In this document: piece after piece, positions 6,119 to 10,941 of the stretch
How positions within the stretch are numbered: the first letter of the stretch is position 1
How the letters are laid out: each line of letters opens with the position of its first letter
NCBI GenBank assembly: GCA_016845285.1
Contig: JAERSX010000177.1
Span: 1 to 10,941, forward strand
Direction: 5' to 3'
DNA: 10,941 bases
From: Deltaproteobacteria bacterium
Lineage (GTDB): Bacteria > Myxococcota_A > UBA796 > UBA2385
The notes under the pieces: model-generated
Databases searched by the model: none
Seen by the model: only the letters and a program-made list of their open reading frames with translations
What the model was told of the DNA's origin: nothing
Position numbers and translations under genes: made by a program

Positions 6119-7149
6119 CCGCCAAGGCCAAGGTCAAGCTCCCCCTCCCATCCGGAAAGGTGGCCGCTGTCGCTGTGGGACTGGGCGCCGCCCTGCTCTT
6201 CGTCCTCTTCGTCTTCGCTGCCTTTCTGACGAACGTCGGGCCCGACGAATTCGCTGTGCGGCAGGTCTTCTTTGGCCCCAAGAAGGGTGTCCAGGAGGAG
6301 ACCCTGGGTCCGGGCATGCACTTCGTCATGCCTGGCTACGAGAAGCTCCTGCTCTTCCCACGCGAGATGCAGCTGCTCGAGTTCAATGACTCGAAGGTGC
6401 ACGTCTCCACTGGTGCCACGAGCCAGCCGTCGATCCGCATCCAGACCAGCGAGGGCTACCAGGTGACCGTCGATGTCACGGTGTCGTACCGCATCGTCGA
6501 TCCCTACAAGGTGATCACCGCGGTGGGCCCGGGCGCTCTGTACGAGTCCAGCTTGATGGTGCCTCGATCCGACAAGGTGCTCCGGCAGAACCTCGGTGAG
6601 CTCAACGCCGAGCAGTTCTACCAGGGCCTGCTCCGCCGTGAGAAGGCCGACAATGCACGAATGCGGCTGAGCGAGGATGTCAGCCACGCCGGCATCCAGG
6701 TCTGGAGCGTCATGGTGCGCGACTACACCTACGACAACCGGTACCAGAAGGCCATCGAGGATCGGAAGATCCAGGATCAGACGGTCTTCAAGAACCGCGC
6801 CGAGGCGATCGCGGCCAGCCAGGAAGCCGAGAAGAACCGCGTGCTCGCCGAGGGGCAGGCCACCGTCGACGTCGAGCGTCAGCGCGGGCGGGCCGAGGTG
6901 AAGAAGATCCAGGCCGAGGCCGACCTCTACTACCGCAAGACCGTGGCCGAGGGGGACCTCCTGGTGGCCCTGGCCGAGGCCGAGGGAACACGCCTGGAGA
7001 ACAAGGCCTTGCAGACAGCCGGCGCCAGCAACCTCGTCGGTCTCGAGATGGCCGAGGTGATGGCCGGCTCCAAGATCATCATGGTGCCCACCGACGGCGC
7101 GGGGGGCGTCAATCCCCTCGACCTCGACAGCCTCGTGCGGGGGTGGTGA
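6115..7149 (+). CDS. SPFH/Band-7 domain protein, membrane-anchored
   Basis: A 344-aa stomatin/prohibitin/HflC-type protein. Layout: a short basic N-terminus (KAKVK), one strong transmembrane helix at about 16-39, an SPFH domain at about 41-205 (opening NVGPDEFAVRQVFFG, then LGPGMHFVMPG, VTVDVTVSYRIVDP), and a long charged coiled-coil stalk at about 205-300 rich in Ala, Glu, Arg and Lys. The tail is LVGLEMAEVMAGSKIIMVP followed by a Gly-rich end. SPFH proteins oligomerise into large ring- or cage-shaped membrane scaffolds that define microdomains or regulate proteases. With a single N-terminal anchor and positive residues before it, the SPFH part should face the periplasm, as in HflK/HflC. The start has AAGGAG at 6099-6104. 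It is related in layout to the next gene, so the two may co-assemble. It is not assigned as hflC, because the operon lacks hflK, ftsH or hflX. Confidence 0.88.
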   Translation: MTAKAKVKLPLPSGKVAAVAVGLGAALLFVLFVFAAFLTNVGPDEFAVRQVFFGPKKGVQEETLGPGMHFVMPGYEKLLLFPREMQLLEFNDSKVHVSTGATSQPSIRIQTSEGYQVTVDVTVSYRIVDPYKVITAVGPGALYESSLMVPRSDKVLRQNLGELNAEQFYQGLLRREKADNARMRLSEDVSHAGIQVWSVMVRDYTYDNRYQKAIEDRKIQDQTVFKNRAEAIAASQEAEKNRVLAEGQATVDVERQRGRAEVKKIQAEADLYYRKTVAEGDLLVALAEAEGTRLENKALQTAGASNLVGLEMAEVMAGSKIIMVPTDGAGGVNPLDLDSLVRGW

Positions 7150-7150
7150 C

Positions 7151-8191
7151 GTGAACCCCTTCTTCACTCGCATGCTCGCCGTCCTCCGCCTCCTCTTCTT
7201 CGGCGCGCTCGTCGCCGGCTGCCTGCCCTACTCGACGGGCTCCACCGAGGTGGGCGTGCGGGTCGCAAAGCTGGGTGTACTCCAGTCGAAGGGCGTGCTC
7301 GATACGCCCTACTCGCCGGGCACGACCACCTTCTTTCCACCCGTGATCAACAGCTGGTACCTCTACGACACCGCGCTCCAGAACCTGGTCATGACCCGCG
7401 ACACCAGCTCCGGCGATCGCCAGGGTGACGATGCCCTGGGCTTCAAGACCGTCGACGGCAACGACATCAGCGTGGACGTCACGGTGGCCTGGGCAGTGGA
7501 CCCGGCCAAGGTGGCCTACTTGCTCCAATTCGTGGGCCCAGACACAACGGCGGTGGGCGACAAGCTCGTGCGGCCCGTGTCTCGTACCCTCATCCGGGAC
7601 GTGCTCAACGAGCTGGCCAGTGAGCAGTACTACGACGCCAACGTACGCTTCCAGAAGGCGGAAGAGGCCACCCGGCTGCTGAACCACTACCTCAACCAGG
7701 AGGGGGTCCTGGTCAAGCAGGTGTTGCTGGGCGAGCACAAATTCAGTGACGAGTACGAAGGCATCATCCGAGACAAGAAGGTGGCCGAGCAGGACGCCGC
7801 ACGGCTGCAGTCCGAGACGGAGGCAGCCTACGAGCAGATGCGCCGTGAGCTCGAGGTGGCCAAGGGTTCGGTGAGCAAGGCCATCGAGACCTCGCGCGGT
7901 GAGGCTCAGCAGAAGAAGATCGCAGCCGACGCGCTCTACTATGAGCGTGAGCGACAGGCTCAGGCCATCCTCGCGGAGCGGCAAGCCAAGGCCCAGGGCA
8001 TCAACGAACAGGCCCGCGCCCTGGCCGGATCCGGTGGTACCAACATGGTGAAGCTCGAGGTCGCCCGGGCGCTCAAGGGCAAGCCGCTGGTCTTCCTGCC
8101 GAGCGGCAGTGGAATGGATCTGCGCACCACCAACGTCAACTCGTTGCTCGAGACCTACGGCGTTCTCGGGCTCGCTACACCCACCCAGTAG
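7151..8191 (+). CDS. SPFH/Band-7 domain lipoprotein
   Basis: A 346-aa SPFH protein that carries a type II signal peptide in place of a membrane helix: hydrophobic stretch MLAVLRLLFFGAL, then lipobox V-A-G-C with the lipidated cysteine at residue 24. Residue +2 is Leu, not the Asp inner-membrane retention signal known from enterobacteria, so outer-membrane delivery is possible. The SPFH domain is at about 30-195 (STEVGVRVAKLGV, YSPGTTTFFPPV, ISVDVTVAWAVDP), a coiled-coil stalk at about 205-290, and the tail VKLEVARALKGKPLVFLPSG matches that of the upstream SPFH protein position for position in character. The GTG at 7151 follows the upstream TGA by 1 nt and has a G-rich SD-like run; an ATG at 7172 would also leave an intact signal peptide. 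The two SPFH proteins look like diverged paralogues forming a hetero-assembly, one partner anchored by a helix and the other by lipid. Confidence 0.87.
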   Translation: MNPFFTRMLAVLRLLFFGALVAGCLPYSTGSTEVGVRVAKLGVLQSKGVLDTPYSPGTTTFFPPVINSWYLYDTALQNLVMTRDTSSGDRQGDDALGFKTVDGNDISVDVTVAWAVDPAKVAYLLQFVGPDTTAVGDKLVRPVSRTLIRDVLNELASEQYYDANVRFQKAEEATRLLNHYLNQEGVLVKQVLLGEHKFSDEYEGIIRDKKVAEQDAARLQSETEAAYEQMRRELEVAKGSVSKAIETSRGEAQQKKIAADALYYERERQAQAILAERQAKAQGINEQARALAGSGGTNMVKLEVARALKGKPLVFLPSGSGMDLRTTNVNSLLETYGVLGLATPTQ

Positions 8192-8198
8192 GCGTGGG

Positions 8199-9719
8199 GT
8201 GACCGAGCCCGGCCGCGTGCCGTGGGCCTGGCTTCTGGGCTGGTCTGTGGTGGCGGTGGCCGTGGCGTCCTTTGTGGCGCTGGTGCCCCTGGCCGGGATG
8301 CCTCATGTGAGCGACGAGCTGGCCTACACCTGGCAGGCACGGCTCTTCGCCGCGGGGCTGCACACGGGACCCCCAGCCGACGATCCCGCTCTGATGCGTG
8401 CCCTCTTCTGGGTGTCGGGCCCCGACTCGCACAGCCCCTTCCCTCCGGGCTGGCCGGCCCTCCTCGCCACCGGTGAGATCTTGGGTGCCGGTGCCCTCGT
8501 CAATCCGCTCCTCGCAGGCACGCTACCGCCCTTGCTCTGGGCTCTGTCCCGCCGGTGGGCGGACGATGCCACCGCTCGGCTCGCAGCAGTCGTCGCCGCC
8601 CTCTCGCCGGGGATCTGGGTCCTGGCTGCCACACGCATGAGCCACACCTCGGTGTTGGTGGCGTGTGCGGTGGCGGCGCTCCTGGTGAGTCGACCCCGTG
8701 ATGAGCCCGCGCCGGTCTGGAGCCCTTGGCTGGCCGGTGTGGCGGTGGCCTACCTGGTGCTGACCCGGCACTTCGATGCCGCGCTCGTGGGCGGGCCGCT
8801 CCTGCTCTGGGGACTCTGGCGATATCGCACCCTGCCTGGTGTGCTTGGGCTGTGCGTGCCCTCGATCATGGCCTGCGGCGTGCTGCTCGCCCACCACCAT
8901 GCCCTGTCTGGTGATGCCCTGGCCTTTCCCATGAACGCCTACCTCGAGGGCTTTGTGGGCGACCGACCCGGCTGCAATCGCCTCGGCTTCGGAGCGGACG
9001 TCGGCTGCCACCCCACGGCGGGAAGCTGGGGCCACAGCCCGGGCAAGGCGCTGGGCTTCTCTGTCGACAGTGCCGCCCGCCTCGACCGCTTCCTCGTCGG
9101 CGTGCCGCTGGGTGGACTGCTCGCGTTGCTGGGTGCGTGGCGCCTGCGCACCCGGCTGCTCCCGGCGCTGATCCTCGGTGTGCTCGTGGTGGGTGGCTAC
9201 GCGCTCTATTGGAGCCCTGGTGCGGCCTATGGGGCTCGCTTCTGGCACCCGCTGTACCTGGTGCTGCCCACCCTGACTGCAGCCGGACTGGTGTGGCTGG
9301 CGGGCCGATGGGCGCTGCCCGTGCTGGTGGTCGCGACCCTGGGCGGCGGCAGTCGGCTTCTGCCCGATCTCGCCAGCGGGTTCTGGTGCGTGGACGATGG
9401 CCTGGTCGAGCTCTTGGAAGCCGAGGGCATCCACGAAGGCCTCGTGCTCCTCGCACCTTACGGCCAACGCGCCGAGAGCTGGCCCGCGCTCGGTGTCGAC
9501 CAGGCCGCCTGCAATCCCACCCTCGAGGCGGGAGACGGCATGGCCTTGAATGATCCGGCTCGACTCCAGGGCGGCCTCCAGGTGCGCCTGGCCCCGGCGG
9601 ACGACACCGCCCTGGATGCCTTCCGAGATGCCCACCATCCCGGTGTGCCCGCCTGGCTCGTCGTTCACGACATCGCAGCCGACACCCGCACGCTCCAGGC
9701 CCTGCCCCCACGCCCCTGA
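8199..9719 (+). CDS. GT-C fold, PMT/ArnT-like glycosyltransferase-like membrane protein
   Basis: A 506-aa polytopic protein with about 9-10 hydrophobic segments up to residue ~384 and a soluble C-terminal domain of about 120 residues. Just after the first membrane segment (about 7-30) is PHVSDELAYTWQARLFAAG, with Asp39-Glu40. An acidic pair in the first external loop is the signature of GT-C enzymes (GT39/ArnT/PMT_2-like), which transfer sugars from polyprenyl-phosphate carriers on the outer face of the inner membrane. FPPGWPALLA follows, as is common in this group. Acceptor and sugar cannot be read from sequence. GTG 8199 is chosen because it lies 7 nt after the previous stop; the open frame extends to 8109, but that part overlaps the SPFH lipoprotein gene and lacks membrane-protein character. 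GTG 8217 is an alternative. It is the last gene of the operon. Confidence 0.8.
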   Translation: MTEPGRVPWAWLLGWSVVAVAVASFVALVPLAGMPHVSDELAYTWQARLFAAGLHTGPPADDPALMRALFWVSGPDSHSPFPPGWPALLATGEILGAGALVNPLLAGTLPPLLWALSRRWADDATARLAAVVAALSPGIWVLAATRMSHTSVLVACAVAALLVSRPRDEPAPVWSPWLAGVAVAYLVLTRHFDAALVGGPLLLWGLWRYRTLPGVLGLCVPSIMACGVLLAHHHALSGDALAFPMNAYLEGFVGDRPGCNRLGFGADVGCHPTAGSWGHSPGKALGFSVDSAARLDRFLVGVPLGGLLALLGAWRLRTRLLPALILGVLVVGGYALYWSPGAAYGARFWHPLYLVLPTLTAAGLVWLAGRWALPVLVVATLGGGSRLLPDLASGFWCVDDGLVELLEAEGIHEGLVLLAPYGQRAESWPALGVDQAACNPTLEAGDGMALNDPARLQGGLQVRLAPADDTALDAFRDAHHPGVPAWLVVHDIAADTRTLQALPPRP

Positions 9720-9728
9720 GGCTGGGCG

Positions 9729-10941
9729 TCAGTCCACGTCGTCCAGAGGCTCCATGTCCGGGTCCGGGTCACCCACGGGAATGCCCCGAACGTGGAGGTC
9801 GAACCAGGCGGCATCCCAGGCCATCTTGGCAGCCCGGTGCTTCCACTGAGACAGGCCGTGGCCTTCGTTCGGATAGATCAGCAGCTCGCTGGGCACGCCC
9901 AGGTAGAAGTCGAGGGCCCGGTGCAGGGCCAGGGCGTGCGCGGCGGGGACACGGGGGTCGTTCTCGCCCACGTGGATGAGGGTGGGCGTGACGATGCGGT
10001 CGGCCGTGAACAGGGGAGACGCCGACTGCACCTCGGCGGGCTGCTCCCAGGGCAGGCCCTCCATGTAGTTGACGACGTGGCCTGGCGTGTCTTCGGTGGC
10101 CCACTGCAGGGTCTGGTCGAAGACGCCGGCGCCGCTGCTGGCCGCCTTGAAGCGGTCGGTCGTGGCGATGAGGCAATTGGTCAGGTAGCCGCCGTTGCTC
10201 CAGCCCATGACAGCGAGCTGCGCGGGGTCGGCGATGCCGGCGGCGACCAGTGCGTCCACGCCAGCCATGATGTCAGCGACCTCGATGTCGTTCTCACGTC
10301 CGACGAGATCGGTCAGGAAGGTGTCGCCGTAGCCGAGCGAGCCTCGGTAGTTGGGCGAGAGCAGGGCCCAGCCGCGGGACGCGAAGACGCCACGGCCGCC
10401 GGAGTCGATGCGTCGGGCGGCATGGGTGGACCATGTGGGTCCGCCGTGCAGGTGGATCACCGTGGGCAGGGGGCCGTCGGCCTCGGTCCAGCCGGGTGGA
10501 AGCTCGAGCACGCCCTCCACCTCGACGCCGTCGGGCGCGGTCCAGATGAACGTCTTCACCGACGGCAGCACCCGATCGCGGAGCTGGGGGTTCAGATCGC
10601 TGAGGACGGGGTGAGGGCCGCCTCGGTCGGGGAGCCTCACCAGCGTCACCTCGGGGGTGTTGTCTGCATCTCCCTCGACCGTCACGAGGCCCCGGCCGGT
10701 GAAGGCGGCCCGCCACACCGTGCGGGCACCTGGCGTGAGCAGCCGCGAGGGGAGGGGAGCGTCCACGTCCTGACAGCGCACCTGGATGGCTGCGTGGTCG
10801 CTCGCGGTGAAGCAGAGCTCCGAGCTGTCCCCTCGGAATTGGAAGCTGCCGCCGAGCATGCTCCAGTCGCCGTCCCTTGGCAGGGCAGCCACCGTGAGCC
10901 CTCCGTCTTCAGCCACGGTGGCCACCTGCGCCGTGCCAGGG
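9729..10941 (-). CDS. S9-family serine peptidase, 5' end outside window
   Basis: The C-terminal part of a prolyl-oligopeptidase / acylaminoacyl-peptidase type enzyme (MEROPS S9, alpha/beta hydrolase), which hydrolyses short peptides. The frame is open to the window edge, so the N-terminus is missing; the GTG at 10925 lies inside the propeller region and is not the start. Counting from that codon: the last propeller blades at about 1-120 (ending SDLNPQLRDRVLPSV), the hydrolase domain from about 125, oxyanion region HLHGGP (158-163), nucleophile elbow GWSNGG (Ser243), Asp323 in GENDPRVP, and His356 in NEGHGLSQW. The triad is complete, so the enzyme should be active. The C-terminus ends in an acidic tail. 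It converges on the operon with a 9-bp gap and no visible terminator between them, so the two transcripts probably overlap at their 3' ends. It shows no evident functional tie to the operon. Confidence 0.93.
   Translation of the reverse strand, partial: PGTAQVATVAEDGGLTVAALPRDGDWSMLGGSFQFRGDSSELCFTASDHAAIQVRCQDVDAPLPSRLLTPGARTVWRAAFTGRGLVTVEGDADNTPEVTLVRLPDRGGPHPVLSDLNPQLRDRVLPSVKTFIWTAPDGVEVEGVLELPPGWTEADGPLPTVIHLHGGPTWSTHAARRIDSGGRGVFASRGWALLSPNYRGSLGYGDTFLTDLVGRENDIEVADIMAGVDALVAAGIADPAQLAVMGWSNGGYLTNCLIATTDRFKAASSGAGVFDQTLQWATEDTPGHVVNYMEGLPWEQPAEVQSASPLFTADRIVTPTLIHVGENDPRVPAAHALALHRALDFYLGVPSELLIYPNEGHGLSQWKHRAAKMAWDAAWFDLHVRGIPVGDPDPDMEPLDDVD

Larger units (their letters stand above)
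2116..9719 (+). other. Five-gene operon: tandem patatin / 2-TM / SPFH / SPFH lipoprotein / GT-C
   Basis: Five genes run in one direction with no room for internal promoters or terminators. The junctions are a 26-nt overlap (5411-5436), an ATGA overlap (6115-6118), a 1-nt gap (7150) and a 7-nt gap (8192-8198). Only the first gene has a free upstream region. The spacing implies one transcript and largely coupled translation, hence one shared envelope or lipid-related process. The function of the set is inference; none of the products is a named, characterised protein that I can recognise. Confidence 0.75.

Noticed and set aside
6115..8191. Calling the SPFH pair hflC/hflK
   Set aside because: No ftsH, hflX or other usual neighbours, and the second protein is a lipoprotein where HflK and HflC both have transmembrane helices; only the general family is supported.
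8109..8198. Upstream start (8109) for the GT-C protein
   Set aside because: It would overlap the SPFH lipoprotein gene by 83 nt and add a Ser/Pro/Arg-rich stretch before the first membrane segment; GTG 8199 sits just after the preceding stop.
1..10941. CRISPR array, insertion-sequence ends or long direct repeats
   Set aside because: I saw no regularly spaced repeats, no transposase and no terminal inverted repeats by eye; a second copy of the tRNA 3' end as an att repeat was looked for and not found in this window.

Overview
This is a high-GC window (coding third positions almost all G or C in the main operon) from a Gram-negative bacterium. A type II lipoprotein signal in one gene, an HflK/HflC-like membrane topology in another, and the mix of tandem patatin, SPFH and GT-C proteins would suit a myxobacterium-like (Myxococcota / former deltaproteobacterial) genome. 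That placement is inference from composition and gene content only.

Left part, 1-2011: a junction or island-like segment. The 3' end of an unidentified + strand gene enters at base 1 and loses its coding signature near base 75. On the minus strand lies a complete type IV toxin-antitoxin pair of the AbiE family: an AbiEi antitoxin/repressor, then an AbiEii nucleotidyltransferase toxin whose GTG start overlaps the antitoxin stop in GTGA. A near-palindrome and a weak promoter lie directly upstream. Next come a C-terminal relic of a large serine recombinase (about 1652-1858, + strand), a rho-independent terminator and a complete tRNA-Val(CAC) with encoded CCA (minus strand) and its own promoter. 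TA module, dead recombinase and tRNA gene together look like the eroded edge of an integrated element.

Central part, 2116-9719: a tightly packed five-gene + strand operon. In order: a 1106-aa protein with two patatin-like phospholipase domains; a two-helix membrane protein of no recognised family; an SPFH/Band-7 protein with an N-terminal membrane anchor; a second SPFH protein with a lipoprotein signal peptide instead of an anchor; and a GT-C type polytopic glycosyltransferase-like protein. Junctions are a 26-nt overlap, an ATGA overlap, a 1-nt gap and a 7-nt gap, so co-translation is likely. The inferred picture is an SPFH scaffold that spans or organises the envelope, paired with a cytoplasmic lipid acyl hydrolase and a lipid-linked sugar transferase. 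I do not recognise this combination as a described system, and it is the most interesting content here.

Right part, 9729-10941: a convergent S9-family serine peptidase (prolyl oligopeptidase / acylaminoacyl peptidase type) on the minus strand. Its N-terminal propeller continues past the window edge. Only 9 bp separate it from the end of the operon.
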